Under the pieces are notes generated by a model. That model did not search any database. It was not told where the DNA came from and saw only the letters and a list, made by a program, of their open reading frames with translations. The position numbers and the translations under genes were made by a program. Positions 1 to 5,814 of a stretch of DNA of 5,822 nucleotides are shown here, in pieces; positions within the stretch are counted from its first letter, which is position 1, and every line of letters begins with the position of its first letter. This stretch comes from Candidatus Sericytochromatia bacterium (GTDB lineage Bacteria; Cyanobacteriota; Sericytochromatia; JACMPN01): assembly GCA_014377495.1 (NCBI GenBank), contig JACMPN010000580.1, forward strand, positions 1 to 5,822, read 5' to 3'.

Positions 1-1
1 C

Positions 2-193
2 GGCCTGGTTTATGCGATAAACTTAGCTAATGACTTGTTTGGTCTCGAGCGGCCACCGATGCTCAGGGATACTGGGGCGCAGGCCTTGGTCGATCGGTAC
101 AATGCCCGGATCAAAGCCCAGCTGTGGCAAGAGTTAAACAGCGGCACGTCCTCCTCGGCGGGGACGAACGTCGGGTGGTCCCGGTCGTTTTGA
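2..193 (+). CDS. C-terminal end of a protein cut by the left edge; possible HDOD/HD-domain tail
   Basis: This is the only plus-strand frame open from the left edge (the other two stop within 30 bases). It gives 63 residues before TGA at 191-193. The visible part starts with a helix, GLVYAINLANDLFGLERP, followed by a charged amphipathic helix (residues about 25-46, RYNARIKAQLWQEL) and a Ser/Gly-rich tail ending WSRSF. The first helix resembles the 'VHLAN.LA..LGL' helix near the end of HDOD and related HD-superfamily regulatory domains, which usually take part in bacterial signalling. That is family resemblance from a short stretch without the diagnostic residues, so the product is tentative. 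The small lipoprotein gene starts 17 bases after the stop on the same strand, so the two are probably co-transcribed. The reading frame is fairly safe; the function is not. Confidence 0.55.
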   Translation, partial: GLVYAINLANDLFGLERPPMLRDTGAQALVDRYNARIKAQLWQELNSGTSSSAGTNVGWSRSF

Positions 194-210
194 TCGGGGA
201 GGAGAGGCAC

Positions 211-309
211 ATGCAGCGGCAGTTGATGACGTGGGGGCTGACAGCCCTGACGATGCTCGTGGCCTCAGGCTGTCGGGCGAACCTCGGCAATTTCTTCGAC
301 CTCTGGTAG
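211..309 (+). CDS. Very small lipoprotein (32 aa)
   Basis: The ORF starts with ATG at 211 and ends with TAG at 307-309. A purine-rich Shine-Dalgarno block (GGGGAGGAGAGG, 196-207) has its AGGAG core six bases before the ATG, which is close to ideal and is the main reason to believe the gene. The protein begins MQRQLMTWGLTALTMLVASG, a short basic start, a hydrophobic core and a lipobox ASG|C with the lipidated Cys at residue 21. The predicted mature product is only 12 residues, CRANLGNFFDLW. With Arg after the Cys it has no Asp inner-membrane retention signal, so outer-membrane sorting is possible in a diderm. The family is not recognised; entericidin-like or VirB7-like size is an analogy only. 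It follows the left-edge gene by 17 bases. It could instead be the intact start of a longer protein truncated by mutation, since the frame stays open after TAG for 33 more codons. Confidence 0.55.
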   Translation: MQRQLMTWGLTALTMLVASGCRANLGNFFDLW

Positions 310-322
310 GGGAGGGCACAGC

Positions 323-370
323 GCCGGACGTACCTTATGGTGGGTGACCGGCGATTTTGGCGCGTCCGGC
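323..370. terminator. Possible transcription-end stem-loop between convergent genes
   Basis: GCCGGACG at 323-330 is perfectly complementary to CGTCCGGC at 363-370, giving an 8-bp GC-rich stem with a 32-base loop that can form a small inner ACC/GGT pairing (332-334 with 339-341). It starts 14 bases after the lipoprotein stop, a sensible place for a transcript end. There is no T-run after it on either strand and the loop is long, so it is not a classical intrinsic terminator. In GC-rich DNA such a stem can also arise by chance. Confidence 0.25.
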
Positions 371-379
371 CGGATGGCA

Positions 380-520
380 CTACGGTGTCGAGGCGGCGGT
401 CAACAAGTTGAAACGATGGACCGGGGCGAGCAGATCACGCAGGGAGCCGGGTTTCTGGACCCAGGACGTGGCGCCGGCATCAGCGTTTTCGCCCGTGACC
501 GCCTCGACGTGCGTTTGGGA
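380..520 (-). pseudogene. Possible remnant of a response-regulator receiver domain (C-terminal tail)
   Basis: One minus-strand frame is open for 46 codons between TAG (521-523) and TAG (380-382). It has no ATG or GTG, and the only TTG codons are near its end. The middle reads DAGATSWVQKPGSLRDLLAP, then VHRFNLLTAASTP. The block GA-x-S-W-V-x-K-P followed by a Leu-rich helix matches the end of CheY-like receiver domains, where a conserved Lys-Pro follows 'GA..y(v/l)' and a final helix carries 'L...V'. The ending with aromatic and Leu residues then Pro also recalls the short Rcp1-like regulators. Roughly 78% of its codons end in G or C, as in the real genes here. The phosphorylated Asp region and the N-terminus are missing; the sequence before it is occupied by the permease end. 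It may therefore be decayed, rearranged, or a coincidence of a short frame. Confidence 0.25.
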
Positions 521-548
521 CTACCTGCGATTTTTCAAATCAAACCGA

Positions 549-1430
549 TTACTCGGTCGGCAGCCAGCGCTTCGCTGCCTGGTTCAACAGCGCCAGGATG
601 ACGAAGATGACCACGGCAAAGGCCGCAGCCACACCGTAGAGGCCCATGGGGTTCACCAGGCGATAGGCCTGGGTGACCAGGATCTCCGTTTGGCCGAGGG
701 GGCCACCGGCCGTGATGAAGTAGATGACGTTGAAGTTGTTGAACGTCCACACCGTTCCCAGGATGATCGCTGGGCTCATCGCCGGACGGAGCATCGGGAT
801 CGTCACGGAGATCAGCCGATCCCAGGCCGTGGCGCCGTCCAGCGACGCAGCTTCGTACATCTCACTGGGGATGCTCTGCAGGGCGCCGGACGCCACCATC
901 ATCATGAACGGGAAGCCCAGCCAGATGTTGGTCATCAGGACGGCGTAAAAGGCGTGGGGATACTGCTGCAGCCAGGCGACGGGTGTGCCACCGAAGACGC
1001 TGAGCAATTGGTTGATCGCTCCGAACTGCTCGTCGAACATGTTTTTCCAGACGAGGGCAGTGACGTAGGTGGGCACGGCCCAGGGTAGGATCAGGGCCAT
1101 CCGGTAAAACTTCTTGAACCGGATACCCGGGTGGTTGACGGCGAGCGCCAGGCCGACGCCGAGAATGACGTGGAAGGTAATGTTGCTGATCGTCCACAAC
1201 AGGTTGAAGCCCAGGATCTTCCACATGCTGAAGCTGAGATAGGGGGCACCCGTCAGGATGTCGACGAAGTTCTGAATGCCGACAAAATTCGGGTTCTGAT
1301 GCCGGATGTGCTGGATGCCGAAATCGGTGAAGGCCATCCACACGCCGTAGAACAGCGGATAAGCGGTCAGGGCCGCCATGATCAGGGCGGCCGGGAGAAT
1401 GTAGACATACGCCATCCGGGATTGGTTCAT
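549..1430 (-). CDS. Carbohydrate ABC transporter permease, MalF type
   Basis: This is a 293-residue integral membrane subunit of a binding-protein-dependent sugar importer. It has a hydrophobic N-terminal segment (residues about 7-33) and further membrane spans at about 74-98, 110-130, 160-184, 216-240 and 264-285. The cytoplasmic EAA loop that docks on the ATPase is clear at residues 193-216: EAASLDGATAWDRLISVTIP with the conserved Glu-Ala-Ala, Gly199 and Ile-Pro211-212. 'LILPWAVPTYVTALVWKNMF' (113-132) and 'WTFNNFNVIYFITAGGP' (228-244) are typical of MalF-like permeases of the short (about 290 aa) class. The ATG overlaps the stop of the binding-protein gene as ATGA (1427-1430), so translation is probably coupled. 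A MalG-type partner is expected directly downstream but only non-coding sequence follows, and no ATPase is present. The substrate is inferred as malto-oligosaccharide-like from family resemblance; other oligosaccharides are possible. Confidence 0.93.
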   Translation of the reverse strand: MNQSRMAYVYILPAALIMAALTAYPLFYGVWMAFTDFGIQHIRHQNPNFVGIQNFVDILTGAPYLSFSMWKILGFNLLWTISNITFHVILGVGLALAVNHPGIRFKKFYRMALILPWAVPTYVTALVWKNMFDEQFGAINQLLSVFGGTPVAWLQQYPHAFYAVLMTNIWLGFPFMMMVASGALQSIPSEMYEAASLDGATAWDRLISVTIPMLRPAMSPAIILGTVWTFNNFNVIYFITAGGPLGQTEILVTQAYRLVNPMGLYGVAAAFAVVIFVILALLNQAAKRWLPTE

Positions 1431-2629
1431 GAGCCGTGTCCTTTGGCGGTCCGGGCCTTGATCAGGGCGGTCGTCTCCGCCATCGTCTGCGCGGGGTCGC
1501 TGCCTTGTTGGGTGACAGCCGCAATGGCCTTGTCCATCGGCTCCCAGACCATGCCCATGGCTGCGAGGTTCGGCAGTGGCTCACCGTGGCCGGCCTGCGC
1601 CAAGAAAACCCGCTGGGCCTCGGGCAAGCGGTCCGACAGGGCGGGCTGAACCGGGATGTGACCGGCCGCCGACAGAGCCAGGGCACTGTCCGGCAAGCTC
1701 ATCGTGTCCAGGAAGGCATCGACGAGCGGGCGGCGGCTCTTGGGCGTGTTGTCGTTGGCGATCAGGCATTTCAGGCCGACGAAGGGTCGGGCGGCAATAC
1801 CGCCCGGCATCGTCGGCAGCAGGGCGAGACCGAGGTTCTTGCCCATGGCCTTCTGGTAGTCGGCCAGTGCCCACGGACCGTTGATGATGGCTGCCGCCTT
1901 GCCCTCACGGAAGAGGCCGTCCATGTAGCTGTAATCGTCCTTGCCGCCGACACCGGGGGACTTGAGGAGTTTGTTCATCCAGACGAGGAAATCCGTTCCG
2001 GCTGGCCCCGTCATGTCGACCTGGCCCCGTGTGTCAAAGATGTGGCCGCCATAGCCGAGGTACCACGGGGCGGTGAAGAAGAAGCTGGTCCGGATCGCCA
2101 GTCGCTTCACATCAGGCGGCATCGGGGCCCGAAAGAGCGTCTCCATGCTCGTTGGCGCCACGGGTAGGAGGGCTTTGTTGTAATAAAGGGCGAGCGACTC
2201 GAGCGACTCGGGGATGGCGTAAGTCTCGCTGCCGATGGCCATGGCGGCAACCGCAGTCGGTAAGAGCTGCTTACGGCGTTCCGGCGTCAGCCAGTGCGTC
2301 AGCGGCCGGATCACTTGGGCGGCGTGCAATTCACCGAGCCAATCGACGTTGCCGATGACGAGGTCCGGCCCGCCGTTCGCCGCAGCGGCCGTCAGGAACT
2401 TGTTGCGTAGTTGGTTGTAGGGCACAGGCAGCGCCGTGACGCTGATGCCGGGATGACTGACTTCGAACTGGCGGATGATCCCTTTGAGGGCCGCCTGCTC
2501 ACTGCCGCTCCACGCGTGCCATAGGACCAGCGCATGATCGTTACCGGCGTCATCGCAACCGGCCAAGCCCAGGGCCGGCAGTGCCAGGAGGACGAGGAGA
2601 TGGTGAAATCCGAAACCTTTTTTACCCAT
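1427..2629 (-). CDS. ABC transporter sugar-binding lipoprotein (MalE-like, family 1)
   Basis: This is a 400-residue extracytoplasmic solute-binding protein. I chose ATG at 2629 because it gives a proper lipoprotein signal peptide: MGKKGFGFHHLLVLLALPAL then GLAG|C, lipid Cys25. GGGAG (2640-2644) lies upstream. The frame is open to 2728, but the 33 extra residues are hydrophilic and would bury the signal. Mature residues C-D-D place Asp at +2 and +3, the classical inner-membrane retention signal of enterobacterial Lol sorting, which suits a permease partner. Family-1 features follow: VLWHAWSGSE (35-44), PDLVIGNVDWLGEL (88-101), YAIPESLESLALYYNK (137-152), and the INGPWALADY block (249-258) common to maltose-type binding proteins. 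It is the first gene of the operon and overlaps the permease by four bases. The ligand is probably an oligosaccharide, maltodextrin-like by resemblance; the sequence alone does not fix it. Confidence 0.92.
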   Translation of the reverse strand: MGKKGFGFHHLLVLLALPALGLAGCDDAGNDHALVLWHAWSGSEQAALKGIIRQFEVSHPGISVTALPVPYNQLRNKFLTAAAANGGPDLVIGNVDWLGELHAAQVIRPLTHWLTPERRKQLLPTAVAAMAIGSETYAIPESLESLALYYNKALLPVAPTSMETLFRAPMPPDVKRLAIRTSFFFTAPWYLGYGGHIFDTRGQVDMTGPAGTDFLVWMNKLLKSPGVGGKDDYSYMDGLFREGKAAAIINGPWALADYQKAMGKNLGLALLPTMPGGIAARPFVGLKCLIANDNTPKSRRPLVDAFLDTMSLPDSALALSAAGHIPVQPALSDRLPEAQRVFLAQAGHGEPLPNLAAMGMVWEPMDKAIAAVTQQGSDPAQTMAETTALIKARTAKGHGS

Positions 2630-2792
2630 GGGCTGTATTCTCCCATCCTGTGGCGGCGGGCCGCAACGTGATAACTGTCGCCGGTCGCTGCGAGCGGGTT
2701 CGGGCTCGGTGTTTGCCGACATGCGCACGCCCTGACGGGGCTGGTACCCTGAATGAGTCGGAATTGCATTGGCGTTGATGGAAGGCCTGACC
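2630..2792. promoter_or_regulatory. Divergent intergenic region with promoters for both operons (not resolved)
   Basis: These 163 bases separate the minus-strand importer operon from the plus-strand phosphatase-tex operon, so both promoters should be here or just inside the coding ends. I could not find a convincing -35/-10 pair at 16-18 base spacing on either strand. TTGCCG (2713-2718) and TACCCT (2745-2750) are 26 bases apart, too far for sigma-70. CCCTGA occurs twice (2730-2735 and 2748-2753) in direct orientation with starts 18 bases apart. GGTACC (2743-2748) is a short palindrome beside the second copy. No clear LacI-type long palindrome is visible. Confidence 0.4.
2781..2785 (+). promoter_or_regulatory. 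Ribosome binding site deciding the phosphatase start
   Basis: GAAGG at 2781-2785, within GGAAGG, lies seven bases before GTG 2793. The alternative upstream starts in the same frame (TTG 2769, TTG 2775, ATG 2778) have no purine-rich block at a proper distance. This favours GTG 2793. Confidence 0.45.
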
Positions 2793-3482
2793 GTGTCGTT
2801 ACTGGATCATCCCCTGCCCCTGAATGGTGCGTGCCTTCTCCTCATCCGCCATGGCCAGACACCCTATAACGCCGAGGGACGAGCCCAGGGATGGCTGGAC
2901 ATCCCCCTGAGCCCGCTGGGCTACCTGCAGGCAGAGGCGACGGCTGAACGTCTGGCTGAACAGCAGATCGACGCCCTCTACAGTAGCCCGCTCAACCGGG
3001 CTTACGCCACGGCTTTGGCCATCGGACGGCCGCACGGTCTGGTGCCACGGGCCATGCCGGGACTGCGGGAGGTCCACACGGGTGCCCTCACAGGCCGCAC
3101 CTGGCCCGAGGCCGAGGCTCTGTTTCCCGAGGCGATCGCTGCGTACCGGACGGCAGAGGCCGCCAATCCTCACCCCCGCCATCGGGAGTACATCCCCGGT
3201 TGGGAACCGATCGCCGCGTTCCTCGGTCGGATCTGGGAAGCGACTCAGGCGATCGTCGACGCCCATCCCGGCCAACGGGCGGCCGTGGTCTGTCACGGCG
3301 GCGTGCTGAATGCCCTGCTCACCCATGTGATGTCCGGTTTGCAGGGCACAGAAACCCCGTGGTCCTACCGCCACGACAACGTCGCCGTCAGCGAGCTGCG
3401 CCTCACGGCGCCGACGCCGACCCTCGTGGCCTTTAACCAGCTCCTGCATGCCGTGCAGGGGCCAGGTGAAGTGATTTTTTAG
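2793..3482 (+). CDS. Histidine phosphatase family protein (phosphoglycerate mutase-like)
   Basis: This 229-residue protein of the branch-1 histidine phosphatase superfamily forms a phospho-histidine intermediate to remove or transfer phosphate. All core residues are visible, numbering from GTG 2793: RHG at 19-21 with nucleophile His20, then QTPYNAEGRAQGWLDIPLS (22-40); SSPLNRA with Arg69; the acid Glu93 in LREVHTGALTGRTW; and VCHGGVLNALL with the second His168. It has no signal peptide, so it should be cytoplasmic. The region where many relatives have 'PGGES' reads PGWEP (residues 135-139), so substrate preference may differ from cofactor-dependent mutases, CobC or GpmB. The exact substrate cannot be told from the sequence. 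GTG 2793 is preferred for its GAAGG site; TTG 2769 or ATG 2778 would add 8 or 5 residues. The gene is followed 11 bases later by tex and is probably co-transcribed with it. Confidence 0.9.
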   Translation: MSLLDHPLPLNGACLLLIRHGQTPYNAEGRAQGWLDIPLSPLGYLQAEATAERLAEQQIDALYSSPLNRAYATALAIGRPHGLVPRAMPGLREVHTGALTGRTWPEAEALFPEAIAAYRTAEAANPHPRHREYIPGWEPIAAFLGRIWEATQAIVDAHPGQRAAVVCHGGVLNALLTHVMSGLQGTETPWSYRHDNVAVSELRLTAPTPTLVAFNQLLHAVQGPGEVIF

Positions 3483-3485
3483 GAG
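3481..3485 (+). promoter_or_regulatory. tex ribosome binding site overlapping the upstream stop codon
   Basis: AGGAG at 3481-3485 overlaps the last two bases of the phosphatase TAG stop (3480-3482) and lies eight bases before the tex ATG at 3494. A terminating ribosome would sit directly on the tex initiation site, which points to translational coupling of the two genes. A T-run (3475-3480) precedes it, but no stem stands before it, so it does not look like a terminator. Confidence 0.75.
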
Positions 3486-3493
3486 CTGAACCC

Positions 3494-5656
3494 ATGTTGG
3501 TCCCATCCGCCACCCACATCCGCATCGCCCGCGAGCTCAACGTCACACCTGCACAGGTGGCCACAGTGGCCGAGTTGCTGGCGGCCGGCAACACGATCCC
3601 CTTTCTTGCCCGTTACCGTCTGGAAGTCACCGGGGGAGCCGACGAAACCGTGTTGCGGGCGATCGAGAAATCCGTGAATCACTACGCCAACCTGCAGCAA
3701 CGGCGGGAGACGATCCTGGCCAGCCTGGCGGAGCAGGGGATCAGTGATCCGGTGCTGCTCGATCGTGTGCAGGGCGCCGACAGCCTGCAGGTCCTGGAGG
3801 ATCTCTATCTGCCCTTTCGGCCAAAACGGCGGACGAAGGCCAGCGTCGCCAAAGAACAAGGGCTGACGCCACTCGCCGCCTGGATCCTGCAACCAGGTCA
3901 GAACGGTGATCCGTTACGGGAAGCCTCCCGCTTTGTCAGTGCCGACAAAGGGGTGGCCACGCCGGAGGCGGCTCTGGCAGGGGCCCGCGACATCATTGCC
4001 GAGCAGGCATCCGAGCGGGCCGATCTGCGCCAGTTCGCCCGGACCCGCGGCCGATTGGCGGGCGAATTGGTGGCAGTCAAGGGTGGTGACGATCCCCAGG
4101 AGCGTTTCCGCACCTATTACGATTACCGGGAACGGGTGGCCCAGGCGGCCCCGCACCGGGTCCTGGCCGTGAATCGGGGCGAAGCCCTGAAAGCACTGAA
4201 CGCCCATCTGGAACTGCCGGATGCGGAGATCCTCGCCCAGATGGAGCGGCTGATGTTCCCGGCCCGGGCGGCGGAGCCCGTCATCGAGCAGGTCCGGTCG
4301 GCCCTGCGGGACGGCTATAAGCGGTTGTTGTCGCCGGCGATCATCCGGGAACTGCGGCAGGAACTGAGTGACAGGGCAGAAGCCCATGCCATCGAGGTGT
4401 TCAAGGCCAATCTGCGGCGCCTGCTCCTCCAGCCGCCACTGCGTGGTCAGACCGTGTTGGCGATCGATCCCGGGTTCCGCACGGGTTGCAAAGTGGTCGT
4501 CGTCGACCCGTTCGGCAAGCCCCTGATGGACGGGATCGCCATCTACCCGCACCAGCCGCAACAGCAGGTGGCGGCGGCTCGCAAGACGTTGACAGAGATC
4601 GCCCGGCGGCATGCGGTGACCCTGATTGCCATCGGCAACGGCACGGCGGGGCGGGAAACGGAGATCTTCGTGGCGGAGTGGCTGGCGGAAGCCGGTTTGT
4701 CGCTCGGTTTTGTCGTGGTCGACGAAGCGGGTGCATCCGTGTGGTCGGCGTCGCCCGAGGCGAGCACGGAGTTTCCGGACCTGGAGGCCACGCAGCGGGG
4801 GACGATCTCCCTGGCCCGGCGCCTGCAGGATCCGCTGGCGGAACTGGTCAAGATCGACGTGAAAAGCATCGGCATCGGCCAGTACCAGCACGACGTTGAT
4901 CAAAAGGCGCTGCAGGGGGCGTTGGACGAGGTTGTCGAAAGCGTCGTCAATGCCGTCGGTGTGGAAGTGAACTCGGCCTCGGCTGCCTTGTTGCAGCGGG
5001 TGGCGGGCCTGAGTCCCCGGGTGGCCGGGGCCGTCGTGCAGCATCGCCTGCAGCATGGTCCCTTCCGTCATCGTCAGGCCCTGCGCAAGGTCAAGGGTCT
5101 GGGCGACGTGACGTTCACCCAATGTGCCGGCTTCCTCCGCATCCTGGGTGGCGACGAACCGCTGGATCGCACGGCCATCCATCCCGAGTCCTACGATGCC
5201 GTGCGGACGTGGCTCAAACAACGTCAATGGCGGCCGGACGATGTCGCACTGTCAACGCAGGTCGCGGCATGGCGCCAGGCCCATCCGGACTGGGGCAGTG
5301 TGGCTACGGCGATGGGCGTCGGTGTGCCGACCCTGCATCAGATCGTGGACAACCTGGAAAAGCCCGGCCGCGATCCCCGTGACGGGTTGCCCCCACCTCC
5401 GATTCGGCACGGCGTGATGCGTCTGGAAGAGTTAACCGCCGGCATGGTCCTGCATGGCGTGGTCCGCAACGTGGTCGACTTCGGCGCCTTCGTGGATGTC
5501 GGCGTGAAAGTGGCAGGTCTGATCCACAAGTCACGTCTGGGTGCCGGCCGGGTGCGCCATCCGTTGGACGTCATTTCGGTCGGCGATCAGGTGCAGGTGG
5601 AAGTCCTGGAGGTGGACGTGCCCCGGCAGCGTCTTGCCCTGGCCATCAAAGCCTGA
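3494..5656 (+). CDS. tex: Tex family RNA-binding transcription accessory protein
   Basis: This 720-residue protein is full length for the family (usually about 720-780). Domains in order: the helical Tex N-terminal domain (residues about 5-200) with NTIPFLARYRLEVTGGADE (33-51) and the signature LEDLYLPFRPKRRTKASVAKEQGL (101-124); a YqgF/RuvC-like RNase H fold (about 318-450) with AIDPGFRTGCK (323-333), AIGNGTAGRETE (379-390) and DEAGASVWSAS (410-420); the GQYQHDV motif (462-468); helix-hairpin-helix repeats (about 490-560) with VNSASAALLQRVAGLSP and KVKGLGDVTF; and a C-terminal S1 domain (about 646-718, GMVLHGVVRNVVDFGAFVDV). The protein ends with the S1 fold and lacks the charged tail of some homologues. 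Tex proteins bind nucleic acid and affect transcription and expression of certain genes; the YqgF fold is generally thought not to be an active nuclease. Small departures from the usual sequence are VWSAS for VYSAS and IDVKSIG for IDPKSIG. It is preceded by AGGAG and coupled to the phosphatase gene. Identity is very secure. Confidence 0.98.
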   Translation: MLVPSATHIRIARELNVTPAQVATVAELLAAGNTIPFLARYRLEVTGGADETVLRAIEKSVNHYANLQQRRETILASLAEQGISDPVLLDRVQGADSLQVLEDLYLPFRPKRRTKASVAKEQGLTPLAAWILQPGQNGDPLREASRFVSADKGVATPEAALAGARDIIAEQASERADLRQFARTRGRLAGELVAVKGGDDPQERFRTYYDYRERVAQAAPHRVLAVNRGEALKALNAHLELPDAEILAQMERLMFPARAAEPVIEQVRSALRDGYKRLLSPAIIRELRQELSDRAEAHAIEVFKANLRRLLLQPPLRGQTVLAIDPGFRTGCKVVVVDPFGKPLMDGIAIYPHQPQQQVAAARKTLTEIARRHAVTLIAIGNGTAGRETEIFVAEWLAEAGLSLGFVVVDEAGASVWSASPEASTEFPDLEATQRGTISLARRLQDPLAELVKIDVKSIGIGQYQHDVDQKALQGALDEVVESVVNAVGVEVNSASAALLQRVAGLSPRVAGAVVQHRLQHGPFRHRQALRKVKGLGDVTFTQCAGFLRILGGDEPLDRTAIHPESYDAVRTWLKQRQWRPDDVALSTQVAAWRQAHPDWGSVATAMGVGVPTLHQIVDNLEKPGRDPRDGLPPPPIRHGVMRLEELTAGMVLHGVVRNVVDFGAFVDVGVKVAGLIHKSRLGAGRVRHPLDVISVGDQVQVEVLEVDVPRQRLALAIKA

Positions 5657-5708
5657 CGCCAACAGACTGTCCTGTGACCTAAGAGACTATCTCAATCAAC
5701 GATCGGTC

Positions 5709-5734
5709 GCCTGGCACCGCATGGCTGCGCCAGG
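5709..5734. repeat. Bulged hairpin element, copy A
   Basis: Outer stem CCTGGC (5710-5715) pairs with GCCAGG (5729-5734). A three-base 5' bulge ACC (5716-5718) follows, then a 3-bp inner stem GCA/TGC (5719-5721 with 5726-5728) and a TGGC loop. The start lies 53 bases after the tex stop. It aligns with copy B at 19 of 26 positions. No T-run follows on the plus strand, so it is not a clear intrinsic terminator, although a tex transcript end here is possible. Confidence 0.55.
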
Positions 5735-5787
5735 ACTGCGTTACAGTTTCTCACCGGACTACCCCGTACGCGTCGTCACTGTGCCTT

Positions 5788-5814
5788 GCCTGGCATTGCC
5801 CTACGGCGCCAGGC
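5788..5814. repeat. Bulged hairpin element, copy B
   Basis: Outer stem GCCTGGC (5788-5794) pairs perfectly with GCCAGGC (5808-5814). A three-base bulge ATT (5795-5797) follows, then a 3-bp inner stem GCC/GGC (5798-5800 with 5805-5807) and a CTAC loop. The architecture is the same as copy A, 79 bases upstream, with the third inner pair changed from A-T to C-G. The window ends eight bases later, so further copies cannot be seen. Confidence 0.55.

Larger units (their letters stand above)
310..548. other. Convergent intergenic region without an intact gene
   Basis: About 240 bases lie between the plus-strand lipoprotein stop and the minus-strand permease stop. No frame here combines a ribosome binding site with a plausible start and protein. 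Plus-strand readings such as the one from 344 or 357 run on into the antisense of the permease gene and have no recognisable content. Three things stand out: an 8-bp inverted repeat (323-330 with 363-370), a receiver-domain-like minus-strand stretch (380-520), and an AT-rich 5-bp hairpin just after the permease stop (GATTT 529-533 with AAATC 537-541, loop TTC). The usual second permease gene of a MalFG-type operon is absent from this position. Confidence 0.6.

Noticed and set aside
662..684. CCTGG-GTGA-CCAGG hairpin resembling the downstream elements
   Set aside because: It lies inside the conserved permease coding sequence and lacks the bulge and inner stem of the elements after tex.
357..1088. 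Plus-strand open frame of 243 codons across the gap and permease gene
   Set aside because: Most of it is antisense to the permease, the product is low-complexity His/Arg/Asp-rich, and no ribosome binding site precedes its TTG start.
1131..2167. Plus-strand open frames antisense to the permease start and the binding-protein gene
   Set aside because: They are shadows of well-supported genes with no domain content.
2192..2210. Short tandem repeat CGAGCGACT twice
   Set aside because: It lies within the binding-protein gene, encodes the ordinary SLESL segment, and two copies of nine bases are not meaningful.
2630..2728. N-terminal extension of the binding protein to 2728
   Set aside because: It would put 33 hydrophilic residues in front of a clear lipoprotein signal peptide; ATG 2629 has its own GGGAG site.
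3132..3139. GCGATCGC octamer (the cyanobacterial HIP1 sequence)
   Set aside because: Only one exact copy is present, inside a GC-rich coding region, which is compatible with chance and does not identify the organism.
2799..3506. Minus-strand 235-codon frame opposite the phosphatase
   Set aside because: The phosphatase shows all catalytic motifs on the plus strand; the antisense product resembles nothing.
3914..5227. Long open frame on the minus strand opposite tex (437 codons)
   Set aside because: It lies antisense to a certain tex gene, has no recognisable domain, and is explained by high GC at third codon positions keeping the antisense frame free of stops.
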